Source of the DNA: JAIBJN01 sp035461525
GTDB taxonomy: Bacteria > Actinomycetota > Thermoleophilia > Gaiellales > Gaiellaceae
Reading direction: 5' to 3'
Assembly: GCA_035461525.1 (NCBI GenBank)
Contig: DATHVD010000076.1
Location: 1-27,725, forward strand
DNA: 27,725 bases
A model generated the notes under the pieces. That model saw only the letters and a program-made list of their open reading frames with translations. It was not told the DNA's origin and did not search any database. This document shows, one piece after another, positions 7,137 to 15,180 of the stretch (positions within the stretch are counted from its first letter, which is position 1; every line of letters begins with the position of its first letter). The translations under genes and the position numbers were made by a program.

Positions 7137-8096
7137 ATGGCCACCAGAACGTCGCTCATGGAATTCCAGGTACCCCGGATCACCCACGAGGAGGTGACCG
7201 AGGAGCGCGGCCTCTTCGTGATCGAGCCGCTCGACCGCGGCTTCGGCTACACGTTCGGCAACTCGCTGCGCCGCGTGCTCCTCTCGTCGCTCGAGGGCGC
7301 CGCCGTCACGTCCGTCAAGATCGAGGGCGTCGCGCACGAGTTCACGACGCTGAAGGGCGTGCGCGAGGACGTCACCGACATCATCCTCAACCTCAAGAAC
7401 CTCGTCTCGATCCTCCACGGCGAGTCGCCGGAGGTGGAGGTGCGGCTGGAGAAGAAGGGCCCGGGCGTCGTCAAGGCGTCCGACATCGAGGCGCCGGCCG
7501 ACCTCGAGATCCTCAACCCGGACCTCGAGATCGCCAACCTCTCCGACAAGGGGCGCCTCGAGATCACGCTCACGATCGGCCGCGGCCGCGGCTACGTCCC
7601 GGCCGAGCTGAACCGCGGGCCCGAGCACACGATCGGGGTCGTCCCGGTCGACTCGATCTTCTCGCCCGTGCGGCGCGTCTCCTACGAGGTCGAGGCCGCG
7701 CGCGTCGGCCAGCGCACCGACTACGACAAGCTCACGCTCGACGTCACCACCGACGGCTCCGTCGCCCCGCGCGACGCGATCGCCGAGGCGGCCGAGATCC
7801 TTATCCGCCAGCTCGCCATCTTCACCGACCTGGACAAGATCGAGGGCTTCGGGGAGCCGGCCGAGGTGGAGGTCGAGGCCCCGCAGGCGCACGGGATGGA
7901 GAACTTCCCCATCGAGGAGCTCGAGCTCGGCGTCCGCAGCTACAACTGCCTCAAGCGCGTCGGCATCGAGACGATCGGCGACCTCGTCACCAAGAGCGAG
8001 GGCGAGCTCGCCGCCATCCCGAACTTCGGCAAGAAGTCGATCGAGGAGGTCCGCGAGACCCTCCAGGCCCACGGGCTGACCCTGAGGGACGAGTAG
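7137..8096 (+). CDS. rpoA: DNA-directed RNA polymerase subunit alpha
   Basis: RpoA (319 residues) is the dimerising scaffold of RNA polymerase. The N-terminal domain spans about residues 1-235 and contains GFGYTFGNSLRRVLLSSLEG and the VAPRDAIAEAAEILIRQL block. After an acidic linker the C-terminal domain (about 255-315; IEELELGVRSYNCLKR and IPNFGKKSIEEV) binds UP elements and activators. ATG start with AAGGACT upstream. Length and order (rpsD-rpoA-rplQ) are standard. Confidence 0.98.
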   Translation: MATRTSLMEFQVPRITHEEVTEERGLFVIEPLDRGFGYTFGNSLRRVLLSSLEGAAVTSVKIEGVAHEFTTLKGVREDVTDIILNLKNLVSILHGESPEVEVRLEKKGPGVVKASDIEAPADLEILNPDLEIANLSDKGRLEITLTIGRGRGYVPAELNRGPEHTIGVVPVDSIFSPVRRVSYEVEAARVGQRTDYDKLTLDVTTDGSVAPRDAIAEAAEILIRQLAIFTDLDKIEGFGEPAEVEVEAPQAHGMENFPIEELELGVRSYNCLKRVGIETIGDLVTKSEGELAAIPNFGKKSIEEVRETLQAHGLTLRDE

Positions 8097-8104
8097 GAGG
8101 ATCT

Positions 8105-8515
8105 TTGAGGCACCGGCGCTCAGGCAGGAAGCTCGGCCGCGACTCGGCGCACCGCAAGGCGCTGTACGCGAACCTCGCCTGCGCGGTGATCGAGCACGGA
8201 CGCATCAGGACGACCGAGGCGAAGGCTAAGGAGGTGCGTCCCATCGTCGAGCAGATGATCACGCTCGGCAAGCGCGGCGACCTTGCGGCACACCGCCAGG
8301 CGGTCGCCTTCCTGCGCTCGAAGGGCGCCGCGCACGCGCTCTTCGCGGAAGTCGCCCCGCGCTTCGCCGACCGGCCGGGCGGCTACACGCGGGTCGTGAA
8401 GATCGGCCCGCGGCAGGGCGACGCCGCCCCGATGGCCTACCTCGAGCTCGTCGACTACGTGCCCGAGCGCACCCCCTCGCCGCTCGCCGCGCCCGACGCC
8501 GCGCGCCGCGCGTAG
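8105..8515 (+). CDS. rplQ: 50S ribosomal protein L17
   Basis: Ribosomal protein L17 (136 residues) lies near the exit tunnel of the 50S subunit. The start RHRRSGRKLGRDSAHRKAL and the central block VIEHGRIRTTEAKAKEVRPI are family hallmarks. The TTG at 8105 is chosen because it has a strong GTAGGAGGATCT ribosome binding site and gives the exact family N-terminus; a much longer open frame upstream is a shadow of rpsD/rpoA. About 15 extra C-terminal residues rich in Pro, Ala and Arg follow the core. It is the last gene of the ribosomal block. Confidence 0.96.
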   Translation: MRHRRSGRKLGRDSAHRKALYANLACAVIEHGRIRTTEAKAKEVRPIVEQMITLGKRGDLAAHRQAVAFLRSKGAAHALFAEVAPRFADRPGGYTRVVKIGPRQGDAAPMAYLELVDYVPERTPSPLAAPDAARRA

Positions 8516-8641
8516 CGCTCGCGCAGGCGTCTCAGGCTCCCCGGCTCCCTGCCGCGACCCGCTCGCTCGCGGTCCCGCGCCGCGCGCTCGAGATCGGCGG
8601 CCCGCTCGGCCGCGAGCCGCATCGTCGTCTCCGGATGTACC

Positions 8642-9094
8642 TCAGCCCACCGCGCGCACGTAGCGCCCGAGGACGACGTCCCAACCGGGGTGATAGTTCG
8701 CGGCCTCCTCGGCCCCGCCCCCGGGCAGCCGCTCCCACCCCGTGTGCACGAGCTCCACGCGGATGGCGTCGCCCTCGGGCTCGAAGCGCACCTCGAGGTC
8801 CTGGGCGGTCTCCTCGCCGCGCCCGGGGTGCCACGTGAGGACGAGCCGCCTCGGCGGCTCCCAGGCCGTCACCGTGCCCCAGACCGACTCCTCGCCGCCG
8901 CGAGAGCGCTCGTACAGCCGCCCGCCCTCGCGTCCCTCCAGCACGGCGGTCTCGGCGTCCTCGCCGAAGACCGAGTGGGTGGCGAGCGGCCACCACTCCC
9001 CGATCCGCTCGGTGAAGGTCGAGAACGCGCGCTCGGGCGTGCACTCGACGACCAGCGACTTGCGCACGACCAGCTCATCCGTCTTCGGGCTCAT
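8642..9094 (-). CDS. SRPBCC/AHSA1-family protein
   Basis: A 150-residue START-like (SRPBCC, activator of Hsp90 ATPase C-terminal type) protein, a hydrophobic-cavity fold whose ligand is usually unknown. Visible signatures are the RAFSTFTERIGEWWPLATHS segment near residues 20-40, GTVTAWEPPRRLVLTW near 70-85 and the C-terminal NYHPGWDVVLGRYV. The ATG at 9094 has a clear GGAGGATCC ribosome binding site and overlaps the upstream arsR gene by 20 bases. ArsR-SRPBCC pairs are common in Actinobacteria, where the regulator is thought to control its partner. Substrate unknown. Confidence 0.88.
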   Translation of the reverse strand: MSPKTDELVVRKSLVVECTPERAFSTFTERIGEWWPLATHSVFGEDAETAVLEGREGGRLYERSRGGEESVWGTVTAWEPPRRLVLTWHPGRGEETAQDLEVRFEPEGDAIRVELVHTGWERLPGGGAEEAANYHPGWDVVLGRYVRAVG

Positions 9095-9401
9095 CGGATC
9101 CTCCTTCGCTCTCGGCAGCCTCCTTGAACGCGGCCAGCGCCTCGTCCCAGAAGCCCTCGAAGTACGCGCGCAGCTCGGCGAGACCCTCGCCGTCCACGCT
9201 GTAGAAGTTGCGCGTGCCCTGCCGGCGTTCGCGCACGAGGCGGGCGGTCTTGAGGACGCGCAGGTGCTGCGACACGGCCGGCCGCGAGACGGGGAGCCCG
9301 GCAGCGAGCTCCCCGACCGAGCGGGGCCCGTCGCGGAGGGTCTCGAACACCGTGCGCCGCGTAGGATCGGCGAGTGCCTGAATGGCGTCTCTGTAAGCCA
9401 T
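9075..9401 (-). CDS. ArsR-family winged-helix transcriptional regulator
   Basis: A 108-residue ArsR/SmtB-type repressor. The winged helix-turn-helix covers residues 5-80: ALADPTRRTVFETLRDGPRS, then GLPVSRPAVSQHLRVLKTARLV as helix-turn-helix, and RNFYSVDGEG as wing. No cysteine cluster of a metal sensor is visible, so it probably senses something other than arsenic-type metals. It is the first gene of a two-gene unit with the SRPBCC protein. Its ATG at 9401 lies inside an array of GTAAGC/GCTTAC half-sites (9393-9425) that probably serves as its own operator. Confidence 0.9.
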   Translation of the reverse strand: MAYRDAIQALADPTRRTVFETLRDGPRSVGELAAGLPVSRPAVSQHLRVLKTARLVRERRQGTRNFYSVDGEGLAELRAYFEGFWDEALAAFKEAAESEGGSDEPEDG

Positions 9402-9425
9402 TGCTTACCGTAAGCTAGCACTTAC
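9393..9425. promoter_or_regulatory. Operator-like array between arsR and truA
   Basis: Four related half-sites alternate in direction: GTAAGC (9393-9398), GCTTAC (9403-9408), GTAAGC (9410-9415) and CTTAC (9421-9425). The first pair flanks the arsR start codon; the second pair forms a palindrome around one central C. Only 28 bases separate the arsR ATG from the truA GTG, so this array must hold both promoters. TAAGCTA at 9411-9417 reads as a TAnnnT -10 box on both strands. Confidence 0.55.
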
Positions 9426-9429
9426 CTTA

Positions 9430-10146
9430 GTGGTCGTCAAGCTCACGCTTGAATACGACGGCACGGGCTTCTCCGGCTGGGCCGCGCAGCCAGGGCTGCG
9501 CACGGTCGAGCGCGAGCTGCGCGCGGGCCTCGACCGCGTCTACCCGCTGTGGGAGGGCCTCGCCGTCGCGGGCCGCACCGACGCCGGCGTGCACGCCCTG
9601 GGTCAGGTTGCGAGCTTCGCCGCGGAGGGCGGGCCGCCCCCCGAGCGCGCGGCGGCCGCGCTCAACGGCGTCCTCCCCGACGACGTCGCCGTCGTCGGCG
9701 GCGAGGAGGCGCCGGAGGGGTTCAACGCGCGCTTCTCCGCCACCGGGCGCCGGTACCGCTACCGCCTCTGGCGCCGGGCGGCGCACTCGCCCTTCGAGCT
9801 GCGCCGCTCGCTCTGGTGGCCCCGGCCGCTCGACGAGGAGCGGCTCGCCGCGTCCGGGGCCCTTCTCCCCGGCGAGCACGACTTCCGCGCCTTCACGCCG
9901 ACGGAGACGCAGCACGAATCCTTCACGCGCACGGTGCAGGAGGCTGCGTGGGAGCGCGAAGGCGATGTGCTCGCGTTCACGGTGACGGCGGACAGCTTCC
10001 TCCGCCACATGGTGCGGACGCTCGTCGGGACGATGCTCGAGCAGGAGCCGGACGCGGTCGCCCGCCTGCTCGAGGGCCGCCCGCGCGACGAGGCGGGCGC
10101 AACCGCGCCCCCGTGGGGCCTCTACCTCGAGCGCGTCCTCTACTGA
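9430..10146 (+). CDS. truA: tRNA pseudouridine(38-40) synthase TruA
   Basis: TruA (238 residues) converts uridines 38-40 in the anticodon arm of tRNAs to pseudouridine. The catalytic aspartate is Asp51 in GRTDAGVHALGQ. Other family segments are LEYDGTGFSGWAAQP at 7-21, the GRRYRYRLWRR strand, and SFLRHMVRTLVGTM near the C-terminus. The GTG at 9430 is the first usable start and gives the family N-terminus with no room for a ribosome binding site, consistent with a very short leader. In Actinobacteria truA often directly follows rplQ; here arsR-SRPBCC is between them on the other strand. Confidence 0.95.
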   Translation: MVVKLTLEYDGTGFSGWAAQPGLRTVERELRAGLDRVYPLWEGLAVAGRTDAGVHALGQVASFAAEGGPPPERAAAALNGVLPDDVAVVGGEEAPEGFNARFSATGRRYRYRLWRRAAHSPFELRRSLWWPRPLDEERLAASGALLPGEHDFRAFTPTETQHESFTRTVQEAAWEREGDVLAFTVTADSFLRHMVRTLVGTMLEQEPDAVARLLEGRPRDEAGATAPPWGLYLERVLY

Positions 10147-10174
10147 GCGCCCGGGCGGGGGGCGGGTGCGTCGA

Positions 10175-10180
10175 TACGAT
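10175..10180 (+). promoter_or_regulatory. Leaderless -10 box for the HAD gene
   Basis: TACGAT ends exactly 6 bases before the GTG at 10187, so transcription would begin at the start codon. This spacing recurs in this window and decides the start chosen for the downstream gene. Confidence 0.5.
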
Positions 10181-10186
10181 CTTCGC

Positions 10187-10816
10187 GTGCGCTATCCGAT
10201 CGTTCTCTTCGACCTCGACGGCACGCTGATCGACTCCGGCTCGATCATCCTCGCGTCCTTCCGCCACGCGACCCGGACCGTGCTCCGGCGGGAGATCCCG
10301 GACGCCGAGCTGGCGGCGCTCGTCGGCGGCTCCAACATCCGCGACCAGATGAGCGCGCTCGACCCGGAGCAGGCGGACGAGCTCGTGCGCGTCTACCGTG
10401 AGCACAACGAGCCGCTCCACGACGAGCTCGAGGCCTTCGAGGGGATCGAGCAGATCCTCGCCGAGCTGCACGCCCAGGGGCGGCGGCTCGGGATCGTCAC
10501 CGCCAAGCGCCGCGTGACGGTCGACCTCGCCTTCGCCGTCCTCCCCCTGGAGCGCTACTTCGCCGCCGTCGTCACGTCCGACGCCACCGAACGCCACAAG
10601 CCGCATCCCGAGCCCGTCCTCGCCGCCCTGGAGCAGCTCGGCGCCGAGCCGGCCGAGGCCGCATTCGTCGGCGACTCCCCGTTCGACGTCGGCGCGGGCA
10701 AGGCGGCCGGCGTCTTCACGATCGCGGTCGCGTGGGGGAACATCCACCCGGTCGAGCGTCTCGCCGAGGCCGACGTCGTCGTCGAGACGCCCAGCCAGCT
10801 CCTGGATGTCCTCTAA
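10187..10816 (+). CDS. HAD-family phosphatase (Gph/PpaX-like)
   Basis: A 209-residue haloacid-dehalogenase-type phosphatase. Motif I is FDLDGTL with the nucleophile Asp9 and acid/base Asp11. An alpha-helical cap follows, then motif II with Thr in GIVTAKR, motif III Lys in HKPHPEP and motif IV GDSPFDVGAGKAAG. This pattern resembles phosphoglycolate or pyrophosphatase-type members, but the substrate cannot be read from sequence. The GTG at 10187 is preferred because of the TACGAT box 6 bases upstream; an in-frame GTG at 10166 would add 7 residues. It overlaps ligA by 11 bases. Confidence 0.88.
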   Translation: MRYPIVLFDLDGTLIDSGSIILASFRHATRTVLRREIPDAELAALVGGSNIRDQMSALDPEQADELVRVYREHNEPLHDELEAFEGIEQILAELHAQGRRLGIVTAKRRVTVDLAFAVLPLERYFAAVVTSDATERHKPHPEPVLAALEQLGAEPAEAAFVGDSPFDVGAGKAAGVFTIAVAWGNIHPVERLAEADVVVETPSQLLDVL

Positions 10817-12827
10817 GGCCGTCGATAAGCGGGTCGCGGAGCTCCGCGAGCAGGTCGCCCACCACAACTACCGCTACCACGTCCTCGACGACCCGGAGGT
10901 CTCCGACGCCGAGTACGACCGCCTCTACGACGAGCTGGCCGCGCTCGAGGCGGAGCACCCCGACCTCGTCACGCCCGACTCCCCCACGCAGCGCGTGGGG
11001 GCGGCGCCGTCGGACAAGTTCCGCAAGGTCGAGCACCTGACGCCGATGGGCTCGCTCGAGAAGGTCACGAGCGAGGAGACGCTCGCCAAGTGGGCCGACG
11101 ACGTCCGCAAGCGCCTCGGCTCCGAGGACGAGCCGGTCGCCTACGTGACCGAGCCGAAGATCGACGGCTCCGCGATCTCGCTCGTCTACGAGGACGGCGC
11201 GCTCGTTCGCGGCGCGACGCGCGGCGACGGCGAGCGCGGGGAGGACGTGACGCCCAACCTGCGCACGATCAAGGCGATCCCGCTGACGATGCGCTCGCCC
11301 GACGGGGAGCCGCCGCCGTCCGTGCTCGAGGCCCGCGGCGAGGTGTACTTTCCCCTCTCCGCGTTCCGGCGCCTGAACGAGCGCCTGGTGGCGGAGGGGA
11401 AGAAGACGGCGCCCAACCCGCGCAACGCCGCCGCCGGCTCCCTTCGTCAGCTCGACCCCCGGATCACCGCCGAGCGCGACCTCTCGCTCTGGTTCTACGG
11501 CCTCGGCCGCGCGGACGGGCTCGAGCTCTCAGGCCAGTGGGAGACGCTCGCGTGGCTGCGCGCGCACGGCTTCCGCACGAACCCGCACGCGCGCCGCCAC
11601 GACTCGCTCGAGTCCGTCGCGCGCGAGTGCGCCGAGTGGGAGCTGCGTCGCATCGAGCTCGACTACGAGATCGACGGCATCGTGATCAAGGTGGACTCCA
11701 TCGACCAGCAGCGCCGCCTGGGTGCGCTGCACGGGCGCCCGCGCTGGGCGCGCGCCTACAAGTGGGCGCCGATGACGGCGCAGACCAGGCTCGAGCGCAT
11801 CCACATCCGCGTCGGGCGCACGGGCGCGCTCAACCCCTGGGCGCAGCTCGAGCCGGTCGAGGTCGGCGGCGTCACGGTCTCGACGGCGACGCTCCACAAC
11901 GAGGAGGACATCAATCGCAAGGACATCCGCGAGGGCGACCGCGTGATCGTCCAGCGCGCCGGCGACGTGATCCCGCAGGTCGTCGGCCCCGTGCTGCCGC
12001 ACCCGAAGGGGACTAAGACCTTCCGCATGCCCGAGCGCTGCCCGCTCTGCGACGCGGAGATCGTCAAGCCCGAGGGCGAGGTGATGCATCGCTGCCCCAA
12101 CCGGGCGTGCCCCTCCCGCGGGCTCGAGACGCTCATCCACTGGGTCTCGGCCGCGATGGACATCGAGGGCGTCGGCGAGCAGTTCGTCCGCCGGCTCTGG
12201 GCGCTCGGGCTCCTCCGCTCGATGCCCGACCTCTACCGGCTGACGAGGGAGCAGCTCATGGAGGTCGAGGGCTACGGCGAGATCTCCGCGGCGAACGCGG
12301 TCGAGTCGATCGCGCGCTCGAAGGAGAAGCCGTTCAACCGCGTCCTCTTCGGGCTCAACATCCCGAAGGTCGGCTGGGTGCTCGCGCAGAACCTCGCCCG
12401 CCACTTCGGCACGGTGGACGCGCTCGCGTCCGCGTCTCAGGAGGAGCTCGAAGAAGCTGAGGGGATCGGCCCGGACCGCGCCGAGCTGATCGCCGAGTGG
12501 TTCGCCGACGAGGAGAACCGGAAGCTCGTCGAGGAGCTGCGCGAGCTCGGCCTCCGCTTCGAGCTCGCCCCCGACGAGAGGCCCGCCGAAGGGCCGCTGA
12601 CCGGGCGGACCTACGTGATCACGGGGACGCTCGAGGACCGCTCCCGGGACGAGGCGAAGGCGGCGCTCGAGGCGCTGGGCGCGAAGGTGACCGACTCGGT
12701 CTCGAAGAAGACCACTGCCGTGATCGCAGGCGAGAGCCCGGGATCGAAGCTCGCCAAGGCGCAGAAGCTCGGCGTCGAGGTGCTCGACGAGGGCGCCTTC
12801 GAGCGCCTGCTTGCCAAGCCGTCCTAG
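10806..12827 (+). CDS. ligA: NAD+-dependent DNA ligase LigA
   Basis: LigA (673 residues, normal length) seals nicks in replication and repair with NAD+ as cofactor. Domains in order: Ia (about 1-70, with HHNYRYHVLDDP for NMN binding), adenylation domain with the active-site lysine Lys118 in KIDGSA, an OB fold (near 320-400), a four-cysteine zinc finger (Cys412, 415, 430, 435), helix-hairpin-helix repeats (about 440-590) and a C-terminal BRCT domain (about 595-673). All key residues are present. ATG at 10806 overlaps the HAD gene. Its stop codon overlaps that of the convergent dacB within one CTAG. Confidence 0.98.
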   Translation: MSSKAVDKRVAELREQVAHHNYRYHVLDDPEVSDAEYDRLYDELAALEAEHPDLVTPDSPTQRVGAAPSDKFRKVEHLTPMGSLEKVTSEETLAKWADDVRKRLGSEDEPVAYVTEPKIDGSAISLVYEDGALVRGATRGDGERGEDVTPNLRTIKAIPLTMRSPDGEPPPSVLEARGEVYFPLSAFRRLNERLVAEGKKTAPNPRNAAAGSLRQLDPRITAERDLSLWFYGLGRADGLELSGQWETLAWLRAHGFRTNPHARRHDSLESVARECAEWELRRIELDYEIDGIVIKVDSIDQQRRLGALHGRPRWARAYKWAPMTAQTRLERIHIRVGRTGALNPWAQLEPVEVGGVTVSTATLHNEEDINRKDIREGDRVIVQRAGDVIPQVVGPVLPHPKGTKTFRMPERCPLCDAEIVKPEGEVMHRCPNRACPSRGLETLIHWVSAAMDIEGVGEQFVRRLWALGLLRSMPDLYRLTREQLMEVEGYGEISAANAVESIARSKEKPFNRVLFGLNIPKVGWVLAQNLARHFGTVDALASASQEELEEAEGIGPDRAELIAEWFADEENRKLVEELRELGLRFELAPDERPAEGPLTGRTYVITGTLEDRSRDEAKAALEALGAKVTDSVSKKTTAVIAGESPGSKLAKAQKLGVEVLDEGAFERLLAKPS

Positions 12828-14038
12828 GACCCGAGCCTGAGGGCGCGGCGGGCGAGCAGGCGGGCGAAGCGGTCCTGGGCCGCCCGCGCGGACGTCCACG
12901 GCACCGGGCTGCCGTTCTGGAGCACCGAGAAGACGAAGCGCGACCGGACGTAGCCCGAGAGCGCCGAGGCGCCGGACGTCGTCCCCGTCTTCGCGCGCAC
13001 GTTGCCGCGCGCCGGGCTCGTGGTCATCCGCGTCTTCAGCGTCCCGTCCACCCCGGCGATCGGGAGCGAGTCGACGAACTGCGTGTTCAGGGCCGGGTCG
13101 TCCCGCGCCGAGAGCAGGAGGAGCGCGAGCGCGCGGGCCGTGAGCCGGTTGAGCGGCGAGAGGCCCGACCCGTCCGCGATGCGTACGCGGTCCAGCGGGA
13201 CGCCGCGCGCCGCGAGGACCTTGCGGGCGACCCTCGCGCCCGACGTCGCCGTGCCCGCGCCCCGCTTCTCGGCGCCGAGGTGCTTGAGGAGCATCTCCGC
13301 GTAGAAGTTGTCGCTCTGCTTGTTCATCGTGCGCACCAGGCGTGCGAGGGTCGCCGAGCGCATGACGGCCAGCCGGTCGCCTTCCTTCGCCGGCGAGCCG
13401 ACGCGCGGCGCCCGTCCGACCTGGACGCCCGCTCGCCTCAGCTCCTTCGTGAACGCACGGGCCGCGGCGAGGGCGGGGTTGTCGGTAACCGAACGCTTCA
13501 CGCGGGCCCGGTCGACGACGAGGGCCGAGAGCGGCGGGCACCAGACCTTGTACCAGGAAGCCTTCCAGCCCTGCCCGGTCCGGTTCGTGTCGAAGCGCGA
13601 CTCGTCGGCGAGGACGCGGCCGCTCACGCGGACGATGCCCTGCGCGCGGATGCGCTGCGCGAGTGTTCGCAGCTTCGCGCGCGTGAGCGAGGGATCGCCG
13701 TTCCCCCTGAGGACGAGGCGGCCCTGCCACGTCGAGCCCGACTGTGCGCCGAGGCCGAGGACCTCGGTCGGGATGCGGTGGCGCGGTCCGAGCCGGTCGA
13801 GGACGGCCAGGGCGACCACGAGCTTCTGGTTCGACGCGGGCTCGAGCGAGCGGCGTGCGCCGCGGGCGTAGACCCTCGCGCCGGTGTGCACGTCGAGGGC
13901 GATCGCCCCCGTCCGCGCGCGGGAGACGCCGGGGGCGTCGAGGGCGCGGTCGAGCCGGTCGCGGAACTGTCCCGAGGCGGGCGCCGTGCCGAGGGCGAGC
14001 AGGCCGGCGAGCGCCGCGACGAGCGCGAGCGCGCGCAT
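12824..14038 (-). CDS. dacB: D-alanyl-D-alanine carboxypeptidase/endopeptidase (PBP4, S13 family)
   Basis: A 404-residue secreted penicillin-binding protein that trims or hydrolyses peptidoglycan peptides. An N-terminal signal peptide (residues 1-23, ending near APASGQ) is followed by the serine-hydrolase motifs: SxxK at Ser69-Lys72 (SNQK), SxN at Ser242-Asn244 (SDN) and KTG at Lys350-Gly352. The large insertion between the first two motifs is typical of the S13/DacB family. ATG at 14038 is preferred; GTG at 14062 in frame would give an 8-residue longer n-region. It converges on ligA with overlapping stops. Neighbouring cell-wall hydrolases suggest a local wall-remodelling theme. Confidence 0.93.
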   Translation of the reverse strand: MRALALVAALAGLLALGTAPASGQFRDRLDRALDAPGVSRARTGAIALDVHTGARVYARGARRSLEPASNQKLVVALAVLDRLGPRHRIPTEVLGLGAQSGSTWQGRLVLRGNGDPSLTRAKLRTLAQRIRAQGIVRVSGRVLADESRFDTNRTGQGWKASWYKVWCPPLSALVVDRARVKRSVTDNPALAAARAFTKELRRAGVQVGRAPRVGSPAKEGDRLAVMRSATLARLVRTMNKQSDNFYAEMLLKHLGAEKRGAGTATSGARVARKVLAARGVPLDRVRIADGSGLSPLNRLTARALALLLLSARDDPALNTQFVDSLPIAGVDGTLKTRMTTSPARGNVRAKTGTTSGASALSGYVRSRFVFSVLQNGSPVPWTSARAAQDRFARLLARRALRLGS

Positions 14039-14146
14039 GCCTGTGAGGGTGGGTCGGCTCACGTCCTGGTAGGCCCCGTCGGCTCGGAGGATAGGACGTC
14101 CGGCCCTTGGAGTGTGTAAGCGATCCGTATAGCTTCCTGCTTCTGG

Positions 14147-14425
14147 ATGGACGACCTCGACGTCTTCTGCACGCGGATCCAGCTCCTCCTCGACCGACGC
14201 CACGTCGTCGCCGACGACGACGTCGAGGTGGCGCTCACGGACGGGTACGCGCGCGCCCTCGCCCTCGAGCGGGAGCGCCGGCGCGCCGATCTGCGGATCC
14301 GCCAGCTCGCCGGCTCGACGGACGGCGTCGCCGAGATCCTCGCCCTCGAGGGCCGGCTCGGGCGCATCGAGTCCGACCTCGCGCAGCTCCGCGCGCTCCT
14401 CCGCGGCCTCGCGGCGACGCTCTGA
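14147..14425 (+). CDS. Small hypothetical coiled-coil protein
   Basis: A 92-residue protein with no family recognised. The sequence is very rich in Leu, Arg, Asp, Glu and Ala. From about residue 30 heptad-like spacing of leucines runs to the end, so it is probably a helical, dimerising coiled coil. No signal peptide or membrane segment is visible. Codon use (G/C at third positions) matches its neighbours, which supports a real gene. ATG at 14147 lies 13 bases after TATAGC (14128-14133), a possible -10 box. It is divergent from dacB and converges on the response regulator with 14 bases between. Confidence 0.6.
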   Translation: MDDLDVFCTRIQLLLDRRHVVADDDVEVALTDGYARALALERERRRADLRIRQLAGSTDGVAEILALEGRLGRIESDLAQLRALLRGLAATL

Positions 14426-14439
14426 GCAGTTCCGGACGC

Positions 14440-15099
14440 TCAGACGATGCCGCTACGCACCGCGTAGACGGCGGCCTGGATCCGGTTCTCGATCTGGAGC
14501 TTCATGAGGATGTTCGAGATGTGGTTCTTCACGGTCTTGGGGCTGATGAAGAGCTCGCGCGCGATCTCGGCGTTGTCCTTGCCGTTCGCGATCAGCCGAA
14601 GCACCTCGAGCTCGCGGTCGGAGAGCTCCGCCTTCACCGTCTGCGCCGCGACCATGTCGGGCGTGTGGGCCCGCAGGCGCTGGAGGAGCTTGGAGGCGAT
14701 CTGCGGGGAGATGAGCGACTCGCCCCTCGCCGCCGCCCGGATCCCGTCGATGAGCTGGTCGATCGAGGCGTCCTTGAGGAGGTAGCCGCATGCGCCCGCG
14801 ACGACCGCGTCCATCACGTCCTCGTCGTCGGCCGAGATGGTGAGCACGACGACCCTCGTCAGCGGCGCGACCGTCGTGATCTGCCGGGTCGTCTCGACCC
14901 CGGACGGGCCGGGCATCTTCAGGTCCATGATCACGACATCGGGTGCGAGCTCGGTCACGAGGCGCAGGGCGACGCTGCCGTTCTCTGCCTCGCCGACCAC
15001 CTGGAGACCCTGCTCCTCGAGGAGGCTGCGAAGGCCGGTCCTGAAGAGGTCGTGGTCGTCGACGAGCAACACGCGAAGCTCTTCGAGCTGCTTACCCAA
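14440..15099 (-). CDS. NarL/FixJ-family response regulator
   Basis: A 219-residue two-component response regulator. The receiver domain (about 8-125) has the acidic pair Asp14/Asp15, phospho-acceptor Asp59 in VIMDLKMPG, and Lys in GYLLKDAS. The C-terminal LuxR-type helix-turn-helix (about 157-217) contains LSDRELEVLRLIANGKDNAE and SPKTVKNHISNILMKL. No histidine kinase is adjacent, so it is an orphan here. The first canonical in-frame start is TTG at 15099, but the only strong ribosome binding site (AAAGGAGG at 15135-15128) lies 28 bases upstream of it, so the true start is uncertain. TACAAT at 15161-15156 is a good -10 box. Confidence 0.92.
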   Translation of the reverse strand: MGKQLEELRVLLVDDHDLFRTGLRSLLEEQGLQVVGEAENGSVALRLVTELAPDVVIMDLKMPGPSGVETTRQITTVAPLTRVVVLTISADDEDVMDAVVAGACGYLLKDASIDQLIDGIRAAARGESLISPQIASKLLQRLRAHTPDMVAAQTVKAELSDRELEVLRLIANGKDNAEIARELFISPKTVKNHISNILMKLQIENRIQAAVYAVRSGIV

Positions 15100-15155
15100 G
15101 GTCTCCGCAGCGACCGTGGTCGTCGCTCCTCCTTTGTCCTGGCCTGGTGGCGACG

Positions 15156-15161
15156 ATTGTA
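15156..15161 (-). promoter_or_regulatory. -10 box for the response regulator gene
   Basis: On the minus strand TACAAT (15161 to 15156) matches the TATAAT consensus at five of six positions. Transcription would start near 15149, giving a leader of about 50 bases that includes AAAGGAGG. No convincing -35 box was found. Confidence 0.4.
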
Positions 15162-15180
15162 GACGCCTTGGGCGAGACCG

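Noticed and set aside
8455..8622. Possible 55-residue minus-strand ORF after the SRPBCC gene, starting at ATG 8622 with GGAG upstream
   Set aside because: The product is almost only Arg, Ala, Glu and Gly and overlaps the rplQ 3' end by about 60 bases. It might be a third gene of the arsR unit, but composition gives no support.
8516..8641. Terminator between rplQ and the SRPBCC gene
   Set aside because: Only short GC matches are seen; no stem followed by a T-run on either strand.
11529..13730. 733-codon minus-strand frame across ligA and dacB
   Set aside because: Antisense shadow; in the dacB part the true frame with SxxK, SxN and KTG motifs is a different one.
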